Below are positions 11,920-22,627 of a stretch of DNA of 64,000 nt, piece after piece. The position numbers were made by a program, and so were the translations under genes. Each line of letters opens with the position of its first letter. Within the stretch, counting starts at the first letter, position 1. The stretch is from Eleusine coracana subsp. coracana (Eukaryota > Streptophyta > Magnoliopsida > Poales > Poaceae), in contig CM064430.1 of assembly GCA_032690845.1 (NCBI GenBank), forward strand, positions 48,705,882 through 48,769,881, read 5' to 3'. The notes beneath the pieces are model-generated. The model worked only from the letters and a program-made list of their open reading frames with translations. It searched no databases and was not told the DNA's origin.

Positions 11920-12500
11920 CAAATCTTCTAAGCCTTTGGCGAATGGGGGTAGCCCCTAGAGGTACCCTTAACACGTGCTCAATCTTTTCCCAAGGAACTC
12001 CCGGCATGTCAGATGGTTTCCATGCAAAGATATCCCTATTTTCCTGGAGGAAAAGAGTGAGCGCGAGTTCCTATTTTTCATCAAGGTTGACCCCAGCATA
12101 AGTCACCTTATCGGGGTCCTCAGGATCGAGCAAAATCTCCTTGGTTTGGATGTCATCGGTCTGGATCTTGTCCTTGGTAGGTTTCTTTGTAGGAACCTCC
12201 ATTCCAGTCTACTCCTCTATACCGACCGCCTTCTAGATCTCCTTGTGGTCTGACAGCATCAACTGTTTGGTAGCCATCTCACAACTCTGTACATTGCAAT
12301 CAAAAGAATTCTAAAGATCAGAGTGGAGGGAGATTATTCTGTTCGGGCCTGGCATCTTGAGGGTGAGATACGGATAGTGTGGCATTGCCATAAATCTGGC
12401 CATCGCCGGTCGACCGATGATAGCATGGTATGTTATCTCGAAGAGTGCCACCTGGAAAAGGATACGCTCCATCCTAAAATTATCACGGGTGCCAAAGGTG
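11920..12500 (-). pseudogene. Gypsy protease to RT connector, broken
   Basis: The stretch lies between the protease box and the RT start and should encode the linker. Only short minus-strand frames with stops remain and no motif can be named. Confidence 0.5.
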
Positions 12501-12514
12501 ACTGGCAGAGTGAT

Positions 12515-12802
12515 TTATCCAATTAGGACTGAAGTCTTACCAGGCACAATCCCATGGAAGGGTGAAGAACTCGGTTGGAGGTCATTAATTGATAGACCGA
12601 GCTCTTCAAGGGTCCTGGTGAAGATTAGGTCCAAACTGCTTCCTCCATCGATGAGTACTCTGTTGAACTTCACCTCCTTCATAGTCGTACCAAGCACCAG
12701 TGGGTAGCGACCTGGTTTTGGTAAATATTTTGGATGGTCCGACCGATCAAAGGTGATTGGCATCTCAGACCACCTCATGTACTGAGGCGTAGCTGGCTCC
12801 AC
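12515..12802 (-). pseudogene. Gypsy aspartic protease
   Basis: The minus frame contains 'PITFDRSDHPKYLPKPGRYPL' and 'VLIDGGSSLDLIF'. The DGGS box in place of the common DTG/DSG triad is typical of Tat/Ogre-type proteases. 'LSINDLQPSSSPFHG' follows, another hallmark of this protease. The frame is open but is cut off from RT by stops. Confidence 0.82.
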
Positions 12803-12829
12803 TGAGTTAATCTCTCGAAGCTCTAACTT

Positions 12830-14854
12830 TTGCTTGCGCTTGGATGTGTATGCATCCGGGCCTCCGAAGATGAAGTTTACTTCTTTGCGGGGCTCCTAGA
12901 ACTCTTCCGAATCATCCTTGTCATCATCATCCTTAGGCTTGTCTTTGTTGCTGTTATTGCGCCTCGGAGGGTCTTTGGCCACCTTGAGCGCAGCTATTGT
13001 AAAACCCTTCAGATAATAACAATCCTTTGCTTTGTGGTTTCCCTTGGGATGCCAAGGGCAAATGCCACTCAGCAACTCATTAGTAGACGTCTGGTTCATC
13101 CGAGGATTCTTCCGAAACCGGTCTACCGTGTTGACAGCATTGTCGGGTTTTCTCTTCTTGTACTTCTTGGAGGACTCAGGCTTGTCCGACCGCTTCTCCT
13201 TGCCCTTTCCTCGGATATCATCAAGTGTAGATTCCCCTGACGCATACTTATCAGCAATCTGGAAGCACTCTTCTGCAGTGAGCTTGACATCATGGTTCCT
13301 CCGACCGATTTCCCGGACCAGATCGTCACTACGAATTCGACCCAGGAAGGCAGTAATGATTTGCTGATCGGGGACAGGGGTCTCAGTTTTCTTAGCACAA
13401 AACCGCTTGATGTAGTCACGAAGAGGCTCATCTCCTTTCTGCTTGATCCGAGTGAGGTCGAAGTGGTTGCCCGGTCGGTTGCAAGTTGCTTAGAAACTTT
13501 CTATGAGTTTTCAGTTGAGGTCTCCTCAGGATGTGACTGACTCCTCAGGTAAAGATGTGAGCCATATCCGAATGGCAGGCTCTAAGCAGACCGGAAGGTA
13601 ATTAGCCATTACGTAGGAATCACCTCTAGCCGACCGGATCGCCGTGCTATAGAATTATAACCACTCTCGGGGATTGGTTTGTCCATCATATTTTTTTATG
13701 GGAACCGGCTTGAATCCTTTCAGCCATCGAGCAATGCGAAGCCGAGGGACGTAGGCCTTGATGCCATCGATCTCGTCATCAGTCGGTGTTGGTGACCGCC
13801 TTTGTCAGTCTGGGGATGTAGTTGGGTTACGATGGTGACGTGGGCCAACATCCTCGTCATGACGACGTCGTCGATTGCCATCATTATCGCGCCGATCCCG
13901 ACCATCCTGTCGACGTCGGTCATTGCGGTTGTCTCTTGGGGGAGGATTCTGACGATCATCCCATTGCTTATCCCGTTGGTCTTCTCATCGGTCGTCCCTC
14001 CGGTCTTCTTGTCGGGCGTCCACTCTTCGTTCACGCCGCTCTTCCTCATAGCATCGGTTGTCCCGAGCGCGTTCTTCATGATGAGAATTGATGGTGTCTT
14101 GTCCATCATGGAGGCTGAGAGAATTTCTTAGATCTTCGCGTCTTCGCCCACCCTGAGGAGATACATGGCTGGAACTTGCGATAGACTGAGACTTTGTAGC
14201 ATCTTGTGCTGCTACGGCTTTGAGCATAGCCACCGCTTTCTGCATAGCAGGAGTTTGATAGTGGGCATCGACCATTAAGGTGTCAAGCAATGTCTTGACC
14301 CCGGTGATGTTGTTATGTGGGGTGTGGTAGACTTTAACACCATTCACTTTAAGGTCAGGGCCAAGATCCAGTCGGCGTGCATTACGCGACCCGCGCGACC
14401 CTCTTGGGCGACGGCGGTGACCGACCGATAATTCGTCAGCTGGCAGGTTATCATCCTATCGGCCTCCTTCGATTGGCTGGTTTTGGAGACCACCAGCTGG
14501 ATTCCCTTCTTCTTTGGCATCTGGATCCTCCTCTTGGTTTCCAGCGGCAGGATCTACTATCTCCACCACGTTGACTGTATGGGGATATGAGTAGGTTGAT
14601 CCGACCGTGTCCTCATCACCAGACCGGTCTGGTGTCGAGTCATATCCGAAGGAAGAGTCGTCCTCTGATCCGAGTGGGATCAATGCAGGAATAATGTCAG
14701 ACGAACTCGGTGATCGCGCCATGGGACTGGCTGCGGTCGAGTCTGATCTGTAGTTATTCAGACCTAGGGCTCCATTGTCGTTGATCGTGAAGCCGAGCGA
14801 TCCAAAGGAGATCTTGAAGTTCGGAGAGTATTGTATGATGGGAAGTTCGGCCAT
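12830..14854 (-). pseudogene. Gypsy gag, fragmented
   Basis: The first ATG inside the 5' LTR is at 14,854 (MAELPIIQYSPNFKI). The N-terminal part is acidic and Ser-rich. Short frames follow (14,347-13,720, with Arg/Asp-rich low complexity; 13,431-13,123; 13,099-12,896). The last carries a zinc knuckle CPWHPKGNHKAKDC in the C-x2-H-x4-H-x4-C form used by Tat gags. At least three frameshifts or stops break the gene. Confidence 0.75.
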
Positions 14855-14885
14855 CGTAGTCGACGGAGAATCCCGGCGAGCCTTG

Positions 14886-14904
14886 TCCCCTACCTGGCGC
14901 GCCA
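14886..14904 (-). other. Primer-binding site of the gypsy element
   Basis: Two bases inside the 5' LTR the minus strand reads TGGCGCGCCAGGTAGGGGA. Beginning with TGG (complement of tRNA CCA) at this spot fits a tRNA primer site. I cannot name the tRNA with certainty. Confidence 0.7.
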
Positions 14905-14906
14905 AC

Positions 14907-15314
14907 TGTCGATGCTCAAGACCGGCAGTAAATATATAAGGCTACGTTGAGACCAAGAACTACGATGGTTACACAAGACGCCGAATTATACAGGTTCGGG
15001 CCCTCTCAATGAGAGTAAAAACCCTACGTCCTGTGTTCTGTATTGTATTGATTATTCTGAGATGTTAAGCCTAAATTGCCTCTAACTAACTCTCGACCCC
15101 CCCCCATGGGGGGTACCCTGCTGTCTTATATATCCGGTCGGCAGGGGATACAAACAGAGTCCTATTCGTACTCTACAATGATTCCATATGGCAAGTCTAA
15201 TCTTTCTTATCTTGCACTCCAAGCCGAGTCGGTCGGCTTTCTTATTGATGAAGTACCCAGTCGGCCACCGACTTTAGCCTTGTATGAGGATACCCGTAAA
15301 GCAAGTATCCCACA
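14907..15314 (-). repeat. Gypsy 5' LTR (408 bp)
   Basis: It aligns end to end with 4,274-4,687. The 6-bp length difference is explained by the homopolymer tracts (9 instead of 16 C; 6 instead of 5 G). Confidence 0.95.
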
Positions 15315-15319
15315 CATGA

Positions 15320-15790
15320 TGAACTAGACAAATCTACGCAAAGATCTAGACAGGTCTATAAGGCCAGACAAAGGCATAGCATCTACCATACTAGCAACAT
15401 CCATCATAGATAAACAGACCACAAAAGCTAGTATAGAAGATATGGTTTGAGATGAGAGTACGTACGTTTCCTTCTGGACTGGGAAGAGTAGGCGGTAACG
15501 ATGTGAAACATCGCCACGTTGTTGGCGACGGCAGGTGAGATCGACTCGACGATGAGGAAGATGAGATGTGGCAACGAGCTTGACGAAGACAAGGAAGCAA
15601 TCAAGCCGTCGTGCGGAGCGCTTCCTAAAAACCTTATTCGTGCTCTCCCGGTGCAGGATCACAGAGGATGACGGTTCCAGAGACCTACTCTCCCATTCAC
15701 CAGTGCATGATGACGATCGGGATAGAGAAGTCTTGGCGGCACAACAGTAGCGAGAGGTAAAATCCTATACGATTGCGTGATATAATTTAC
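15320..15790 (-). other. Copia leader between gag and the 5' LTR
   Basis: This is the continuation of the copia element on the far side of the gypsy insertion. A minus-strand open frame at 15,662-15,324 is present but matches no copia protein I know; leaders of this superfamily often have such chance frames. I could not find a clear primer-binding site or the inner LTR edge. Confidence 0.5.
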
Positions 15791-16192
15791 AGCGGTACCC
15801 GTACATATTTATGGGAAGGACCTACATCGAGTCGGTTGTCATATTAATACGTAGCAAAAAGAAAGTGCAAAAGAAAGTCACGTTCCTGTAAGACAGTAAA
15901 TTTCAGCGGACCATTCACGCAGGTGATGTGCAGCCGCGCCCATCGCCCATGCCCCGCCTGGCCCGGTGAGGCAAGGTGAGGCGAGCGAGCACGCCCGTGT
16001 GTTCTTTCTTTCTCCCATCTACACACACTTGCAAGTGATGGTAGAGCAACCAACCTTATAAGTTGGACTCCATCCACCTACACTAGCAATGTGGGACTAA
16101 ACCTTTACACTCCCACCACTCATGAATGGGCCTTTGAGATTTTTTAAAAATTACTATGAATGTTAATGGGCCAAGCCCATATAATTCCAGCA
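15791..16192 (-). repeat. Copia 5' LTR (left boundary uncertain)
   Basis: The right edge is fixed by the match to positions 1-64 and by the LINE reading frame that ends there. On the minus strand the LTR begins TGCTGGAATTATATG and has a TATA-like CTTATAAGG near 16,058. The inner edge lies somewhere between about 15,700 and 15,850. Confidence 0.65.
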
Positions 16193-16895
16193 TCTTGTAG
16201 GCAGATTTTGCACTATATTGGGCATTTGCCGTCCGCATCCAAGTTGCTATGTCCCTTGTGCCTTCGGTCAGTGTTACTTGTCTGAGTAATTGCCATATCT
16301 TAATGAATTCTCTGATTTCTTCAGTCGTTGTGATTTTCGCTAAGGCTCTAATCCATTTCTTATCTTGTATTTCTACCGCCACGGTTCTCCTTTTTCTCTT
16401 TGCTAGTTTGTACAAATGAGGCGCTATGTTTTTTAGAGGTTGATCACTAATCCTGTTATCATGCCAGAATAGTGTTGTTTGTCCGTTTCCTATGTGTATC
16501 TTAGTTGACGCCGCAAAAAGGTCTTTGTCCGTTTGGGTGACCGGTAGCTGCATTCCTTTCCATGGCCTTTCTTCCTTGTTCCTGTAGTACCACAACCATC
16601 TTTGTCGTAGCGCTGCACCAATTTTTTCTAGATCGATTATTCCCAGTCCGCCAAGGTCCTTCGGTCTGCTGGTCATTTTCCAATTGACCAAATTGACACC
16701 ATGAGTGATAGTTTCACTACTGCTACCATCCTCGCCTGACCAAAAGAATGATTTTCTAATCTTGTCAAGTTTATTTATCAGCCACTTCGGCAGCGGCAAG
16801 ACTGTAGCATGGTGTGTGACAATGGGTATCAGGACTGATTTTACCCATGTTGCTCTTCCGGCTCTTGTCATTTGCTTACCCTTCCATGCAGGCAT
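16193..16895 (-). pseudogene. LINE RT C-terminal / zf-RVT region
   Basis: The minus frame carries 'TRAGRATWVKSVLIPIVTHH', 'GGLGIIDLEKIGAALRQRW' and 'IGNGQTTLFWHDN', the ordered motifs downstream of plant LINE reverse transcriptases. It ends in 'YSAKSAYKM', the start of the zf-RVT domain, where the copia LTR begins. Confidence 0.88.
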
Positions 16896-17052
16896 TCTGT
16901 TGTTCGCTTTATCTATCAGTGGTTGCAGATTGACTTTTCTTAGCTTTCAGGTGTGCAAGGGTAGTCCTAAGTAAGTGCATGGGAAGCTAGTTTGGCTGGG
17001 AAGGACTATAGAGTTTCTTCAAGGTTGAGTTCAGAGCAACGTATTGGATAGA

Positions 17053-17749
17053 TTATGGTTTTATCCAAGTTTGCAGTAGGCCAGATGCATCCCTAAAAGC
17101 GGCCAGGATGGTTCTTAGTGCTTGAAATTCCTCGTTGCATGGGTTGGTGAAGATTGTTGCATTGTCTGCATACAAAGATATGTGCACTTTTGTCGATCTT
17201 GATTGTCCAGGTTTCACAAGGCCTTGCTCTGTTGCTAGTTGTAGAATTCGTTGGAGAGAATCAATTGCCATAATGAAGAGCATCGGAGACAGCGGGTCAC
17301 CTTGTCTGAGTCCTCGCTGGTGTCGTATTGGTCTTCCAGGACATCCGTTAAGCAGTACCCTCATTGTTTATGTGGCTAGTATGAGGCTGATCCAAGCTCT
17401 CCATCTACAGCTGAATCCAAGGACCTACAGAAGCTCCAGCAAGTATCCCCAGGCTACCGTATCAAAAGCTTTTGCAATGTCCAGCTTGATGAATAATGAT
17501 GGTTTCTTTCTTGCATGTAGTTCATTGATGAGGCTTTGTACGTAGACGAAGTTGTCATGTATGCATCGTTTCTGGACAAAGGCACTTTGATGCACTGACA
17601 CGATTTCCTGCAGTTTGGGGGATAATCGATTTGCTAGAATTTTAGAGAAAATCTTAGCAACAGTGTGTATGAGGCTTATCGGTATGTACTCTATTATCTT
17701 TGTTGATTGGTCCTTTTTTACCATATTGGCGGTGTTGAGCAGTTCAAAC
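17053..17749 (-). pseudogene. LINE reverse transcriptase core
   Basis: Minus frames 17,724-17,425 and 17,364-17,053 contain 'KIIEYIPISLIHTVAKIFSKI', 'SAFVQKRCIHDNF', 'IKLDIAKAFDTVAW' and 'GLRQGDPLSPMLFIMAID'. The catalytic box reads YADN instead of Y/FADD. A frameshift lies between 17,364 and 17,425. Confidence 0.88.
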
Positions 17750-18354
17750 CTAAGTCACTCAGAACGTGGAACTTGACCACGTTTCTCATCGCGGGAACTT
17801 CGTTCCAAAACATAGAATGGGAACAATGTGGGTCATTGTTCGGGTCGCTGGTGGGAACTCGTCCCGGTAGAAAAGAAGGATTCCATGGGGAAAAAAGATA
17901 CTAGAGAGGAGAGGAGGATGAGGGCTATCTATTTTCTTAGTCCCCATGCGAGAAGGTGGCCGCCAGTGATCCATCTGTAGCAGCGGTGGCCATCTTTTCC
18001 AGGAGAAGAGAGAGGTAGTGAGAGGAAGCTGACAGAGGTGGCGGCCGCTGGACTGTATGGTTAGGTTAGGTAGTTGTAGTGGGCTAATGGGTCGACTGGG
18101 CCAAACATTGCTAATAGCCCGTGTTACCTCATTCTATTTTTTTCCATTACAAACATGAATATTTGTTATACCTCTACTGTACCATTCCTATTTATCGTTC
18201 TAAAATTTTTTGATTCACGTTCCATGTTCTCAAATTAGCATTCTGAAGATGTATACCCTCAAATATACCAGTTTTTAATAAGTTGCATATCACGTCCCAT
18301 GTTCTTGTTCCTTGACCCCTATTGTTCTGGGAATATTGTGACTTAGGTTCAAAC
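17742..18354. mobile_element. hAT-like MITE (597 bp) with 8-bp target duplication
   Basis: GTTCAAAC occurs at 17,742-17,749 and 18,347-18,354. Between them lies 17,750-18,346, beginning CTAAGTCAC and ending GTGACTTAG, a perfect 9-bp terminal inverted repeat. Taking out the element and one duplication restores the LINE reading frame ('GNKFELLNTANMVKKD'). The 8-bp duplication points to the hAT superfamily. It carries no transposase, so it is non-autonomous. Confidence 0.88.
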
Positions 18355-18595
18355 TTATTTCCTTTCAGCTGGGAGAGTTGATGGAGGACATGTAGTAGGT
18401 CGGCTTTGATGGTATTCCAGCATTTGGAGAAAAAAAACGATGTACCAATCTGGTCCCGGAGCCTTTTCCTTTGGCAATTCCATCACTACGCGTTGTACTT
18501 CTTCTTCTATTAGGTCAGCCTCCAGGTCTTTTAGGTGAAAAGGTGTGTATCCTAGTTTATCCCAGTTGAGTGTTTGATTCCTGTGTGCTGCTGAT
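18347..18595 (-). pseudogene. LINE RT N-terminal part
   Basis: The minus reading gives 'NQTLNWDKLGYTPFHLKDLEADL' in pieces, then 'ELPKEKAPGPD', the classic start of plant LINE RT, followed by a frameshift at the poly-T run near 18,425-18,435. Confidence 0.82.
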
Positions 18596-19440
18596 CAAGG
18601 TTAACATAACCGGGGTTAACCGGCCGGTTAACTAGGTTAACCGGAAAACCGGTCTGGTCCGGTTACACCGGTCGGCCAGTTAACCCCTGGTTTGGTTTTG
18701 AATATTTTTGAAATTTGTGTCTAATATTCCTATAAAAAAACTAGATGATTTGTAAGGACATTTGGTGAAAAATTTGAATCAAATCGAGGTGTTTTGACAA
18801 AGAAAAAAAAGAAAAACCCAACCTTATCCCTTCCCTCCCCAATGCCGTGACCATTCTTTCCCCCACCCACCCCGCTGCACCCGTCGGTGCTCTCCCGGTC
18901 ACCTCACCCATCCATCAATCCGGCAATTCCGGCGCCAGCGCGTGAAGGAGGCAGAGCAGCGGGTGGCCGGAGGCACGGCGACCTCGGTTAGCCGCCTCCC
19001 AGGCGCGGTTAACCGTTGGAGCCGGATGGTTAACCGACACAACGGCTGGAGGCTTGCCGCACGAGCTTAACCGACGCCGAGCTCAGCTAACCATCTGGTT
19101 GGACCGGGCGGTTAACTCACTCATCACTTGTTTTGCAGGCGAGGAAGATTTCACTCATGCTACACAAGATCAGGACCATGGTGCTCCACACTCTCAGAGG
19201 ACGACCATGTGTTGGGGGGGGGGGACTACTAGGGTAAGCAACATCATCTAGGAATCCACTCTTCTCCTTATGCAAGTGAGTCCTTAATCAGCGCAGGTAG
19301 TTCTTCTCCCTATACCCATGGTTATGACCAATACATTGCTCCGCCCTGGACACCCAACCTCCTCCACAATGGGTTTATGAGTGGCAGTACCCTGATTTCT
19401 ATAACTTGTTGCTCAATGTTAGCATGTCCATGTGATTTTT
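18596..19440 (+). mobile_element. 5' part of a hAT-like transposon (tentative)
   Basis: The sequence begins CAAGGTTAACATAACC and is rich in GGTTAACCGG/CCGGTTAAC motifs, a pattern of hAT subterminal repeats. The same CAAGGTT start is seen in the small element at 36,492. A possible first exon after TTTTGCAG at 19,138 reads 'GEEDFTHATQDQDHG'. I find no matching right end or 8-bp duplication (left flank CTGCTGAT), so it is probably truncated by the gypsy fragment. Confidence 0.4.
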
Positions 19441-21115
19441 ATTATTGTTCTTATAAAATTGATTTGAGATACTACAAATTGGCTATGAATTTGGCTGGAA
19501 TTTTCTTTGGGATCGTGTCAATAATCCGGGCATTCATCAGGAATATTCTGTTTATCAGTATTTATCAATGATTTGATATTATATCATTCAGATGGACATT
19601 CATGAAGAAATATTCTGAGTAGTAGTTATCTAGAATACTTATTGATTATCTTAATATTCTAGTTTTTATCAATCATTGGGATATTCATCCGGACTTTGGT
19701 TATTTAATCGAATATATTATCTGGTGGGGCATTCATCTGGATTTTATTGATTATCTTTGGAATATATTAGGATTTTTAGATTTCTGTTCCCTCAGAACTT
19801 TTGAGCTATAATCCCGGGGCTCATCTTTAGAACGCTGACTATCAAGCACCTAAATATTTTTATAATTTTAGTTTTATTTCATCCAATAAAAGACCGTAGG
19901 TTCTTAAGCTTATGGATGGTTTTTTTTTACATAATCTTGATGCATATTTCTGACTCTCGGTATCACCTTAACTCGCACATGCTTGACCGAGTGAGTTCTT
20001 AGTCTCCATGGTTCATGTCTTTTGTTAAGGATCGAGTCGGCTTTTTATCTTAACTCACATGTTTGATCGAGGGAGTTCTTAGTCTCTAAGCTTCATGTTG
20101 AATATTAAGGAATTCGATTAGTAGTGTTGGTAAACGGTATTTCCAGGTTATGACAGTTAAGCTCGAGTTCATATAGTACTTATCACCCAATACAAGCCAA
20201 ACATTTATTGCATTATTGGCAATGGATCAAGTTTTTTATTTTATATATGTATTATATATTGAATATATTATTTATTTTTATCAACTTATTATTTATTAAA
20301 TTTATTATTTTCATGAATTATAGTAGCTATATCACCTGGCGCCACATCATTGACATCACTCGGTTATGTTATCCCGAGTCATTGCACTATAATGGCTATA
20401 TCATCTGGAGCTATTTTATTGACATCACTTGGTTATAGTATTCTGAGTTATCAGATCATTTAGTTATATTATTAGATCACTCGGTCATGTTACCCGAGTT
20501 ATTGGATCATTTTGTTATGTTTCTATGGGCATTGGATCACTCGGCCATGTTATTGGATTATTCAGTTATCATTGATCACTCATCATTATATTTGGGATTA
20601 TTTGAAGAAGGGCTATTATGATTATGGATCATGATTTTACTCAATCTTGAAGAGTCCTGTAAGATTTGATTTTCTTCATTCGAGATCATGCCCAAGGGGC
20701 TGCTATACTTGTTATATTTGATCAAGTATCATCTGAATATTTTTTATGGTTGTTATACTTGTTATATTTGATCAAGTATCACCCGGATATTTTTATGGCT
20801 GTTATACTTTGTATATTTGATCAAGTATTATTCGGATATTTTGATTCATTATTAATTAGTCTTTTTTGACTCTTATATTATTTGGTGCACCAAAAAATCT
20901 AAGAGTCGGGGGCTACACCTAGACCTAGTAGGTGCACTTATTCGGCGCATTTGGATATTATTTGGCGTATCATTGTTTTTGAAGATTTTTTAATATTTAT
21001 AGAGACCTTTACAAGTTTGTTGCTACTCTTGATGGAAAAGCTTAATCATCTGGCGAAGCGCTGATCAAGCAACTGAAGATCAACAACTCACTTGCAAAAC
21101 TATCGGGGGCCACTA
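19441..21115 (+). mobile_element. 3' internal region of a second gypsy element
   Basis: AT-rich non-coding sequence with repeated phrases such as ATCACTCGGTTATGTTA and AAGAGTCGGGGGCTACACC. It ends in a purine-rich tract (TATCGGGGGCCACTA) directly before an LTR start. No gag-pol coding remains. Its left limit is not clear. Confidence 0.55.
20697..20845. repeat. Three tandem copies of a ~55-bp unit
   Basis: Three successive copies contain TATTTGATCAAGTAT followed by ATC/ACC and CGGATATTTT, differing by a few substitutions and a small deletion in the third. They lie within the gypsy 3' region. Confidence 0.75.
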
Positions 21116-21488
21116 TGGGATATATATAACAGGGATACCTTATCATTCGAATATATTGTCGAGTGAATCGGGGTTTAATAAAGATAAAACCTATGAAGAT
21201 AACTACTTAGATCATTACTTGAAGTAGGCGATAAGTCAGTATTAGAGATAGAATTCCACTCAGATATCATGTAACCCCCCCCCCCCCCCCCGATATATAA
21301 GAGGGGCAAGGGGCTCTCTCATAGACAATCTATTCATACCCTCGCCCCTCAACGGTTAAGGTTTTAGACACAATCAATACAATACACCATATAACACAAG
21401 AGAGGGTTATTATCTATCAGGAGGTCCGAACCTGTATAAATCTTATGTCTTATGTTATCATCGACTCTCGATCTCGCGCATGCCTACA
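21116..21488 (+). repeat. LTR of a second, related gypsy element
   Basis: It begins TGGGATATATATAACAGGGATACC, preceded by a polypurine tract, and ends GCATGCCTACA. A 17-C run (21,275-21,291) and GATATATAAGAGGGGC (TATA box) lie inside. The segments CAATCAATACAATACA and GGTCCGAACCTGTATAA also occur, in the same order, in the minus strand of the first gypsy LTR, so the two families are related. No partner LTR is in the window. Confidence 0.7.
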
Positions 21489-21554
21489 TCGATAAATAAG
21501 GATCATGGACTATCCTATGATTATGGACTATCCTATGATTTACTGTTTGATTAT

Positions 21555-21822
21555 TCATCGACAGGCGTGCACGTTGCCGTGCTCTGGTCTTGTCAATGGC
21601 CAGCAATCCTTGGAATTTTAGTTTGATTCGTTTTCTGATTTCGAACTCTTCTAGTTTGAGCTGCCTTCTTTCCTCTGCTACATCTAGCCTCTGCACTGCC
21701 TCCTTGGCCACCGCCATTTGCAGTTTGATGTTTCCTGTGTTGTTTTTCTCCCATTGTTTTAGCGCTTTGGCCGTTCTAGGAAGTTTAATGTGTAGCTTCC
21801 TCATTGCATCTGATGTGTGCAC
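21555..21822 (-). pseudogene. LINE connector between endonuclease and RT
   Basis: The minus frame reads 'KLPRTAKALKQWEKNNTGNIK' and 'RTRARQRARLS', the usual linker of plant LINEs. It then leaves the LINE sequence near 21,555. Confidence 0.75.
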
Positions 21823-21854
21823 CGGCTTTACCCAAAGTTGTGTTCACTAACTCC

Positions 21855-22627
21855 TCAAAGAGACATATGTATCCAGTATGATTCAAACCTGAAGCCATTA
21901 GAGTTGAATTTCTCGGTACTTCCCTGCAGATACAACGGGCAGTGATCCGAAAGCATGGATGCAAGAGCTTGCATGTGGGCTGTTGGGAAGAGTTCTTCCC
22001 ATTCTATTGTGTAGAAGGCCCTGTCAATACGTGTCCATGTGGGGTTGTCTTGTTCATTTGTCCATGTGTACTTTCTTCCATTCAGCTTGAGTTCTTTCAA
22101 CTCTAATTGGTTTATGATCATTCTGAACTTGTCCATAAGCCTTATGTTTAGTCTTGTGTAGTTCTTGTCTTCTGCTTTATAGATTAGGTTGAAATCACCT
22201 GCAAGCATCCATTCACTCATCACCATGTCTTTTTCAGCTCCTCTAGAAATTCTAACTTCTATTGGTCTCTCTGTGAGCCATATACTCCAGTAAGGTGATA
22301 TTCCTGCCCATCCTCAAGCCTTTGCATGCCAACTGTAATGGTGTTTTGGGTTTTGGAAGATGAGATAAATTTGTGATGGTTGTCTGATGCTGTTATCAGA
22401 ATACCACCTTTAACACCTTCTGCTGGGAGGAAGGAGTAATTATTTATGAATTGGGTTTCCAAGGTTTGTATGATGATTTCATCAGTTATTGCTTGCAATT
22501 TTGTTTCTTGCAGACAGACTACTGTTGGCCTTGTGGATCTGACCATTTCCCTTACTGCTTCCCTTCTTAACGGGCCGTTGAGGCCTCTCACATTCCAGTT
22601 TAATAATCTAAAGTTTCTCTGTGACAT
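21855..22627 (-). pseudogene. LINE endonuclease domain
   Basis: Frames 22,627-22,259 and 22,226-21,855 give 'FRLLNWNVRGLNGPLRREAV', 'VCLQETKLQ', 'GDFNLIYKAEDK' and 'SDHCPLYL', the ordered motifs of exonuclease-endonuclease-phosphatase domains in plant LINEs. A frameshift near 22,240 separates the halves. Confidence 0.9.

Larger units (their letters stand above)
4274..15314 (-). mobile_element. Ty3/gypsy LTR retrotransposon, Tat/Ogre/Grande-like, complete but degenerate (11,041 bp)
   Basis: Two LTRs (4,274-4,687 and 14,907-15,314) bound the element, with a perfect 5-bp target duplication CATGA at 4,269-4,273 and 15,315-15,319. On the minus strand the order is 5' LTR, primer-binding site, gag, protease, reverse transcriptase with RNase H, integrase, a long 3' region and polypurine tract. 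A gene on the opposite strand (5,621-8,448) lies between integrase and the 3' LTR. This layout, a protease with a DGG box and an extra RNase H domain fit the Tat/Ogre/Grande lineage. Hand alignment of the LTRs gives about 20 substitutions in about 400 bp, all transitions, plus poly-C length change, so it is a moderately recent insertion. Stops and frameshifts in every gene make it non-autonomous. Confidence 0.95.
1..16192 (-). mobile_element. Ty1/copia LTR retrotransposon, degenerate, split by a nested gypsy element
   Basis: Coding remnants on the minus strand run gag (about 4,099 to 3,350), protease, GAG-pre-integrase, integrase, reverse transcriptase and RNase H (about 600). This is the Ty1/copia order. 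The first 64 bases match 16,131-16,192 almost base for base, and both end in ATAATTCCAGCA, so they are the same edge of two LTRs. The left LTR runs off the window. Next to it (65-79) is a purine tract when read on the minus strand. The gypsy element at 4,274-15,314 interrupts the region upstream of gag; 15,320 to about 15,780 is the rest of the leader. The right edge lies inside the LINE. Frameshifts, stops and lost catalytic residues show that it is dead. Confidence 0.88.
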
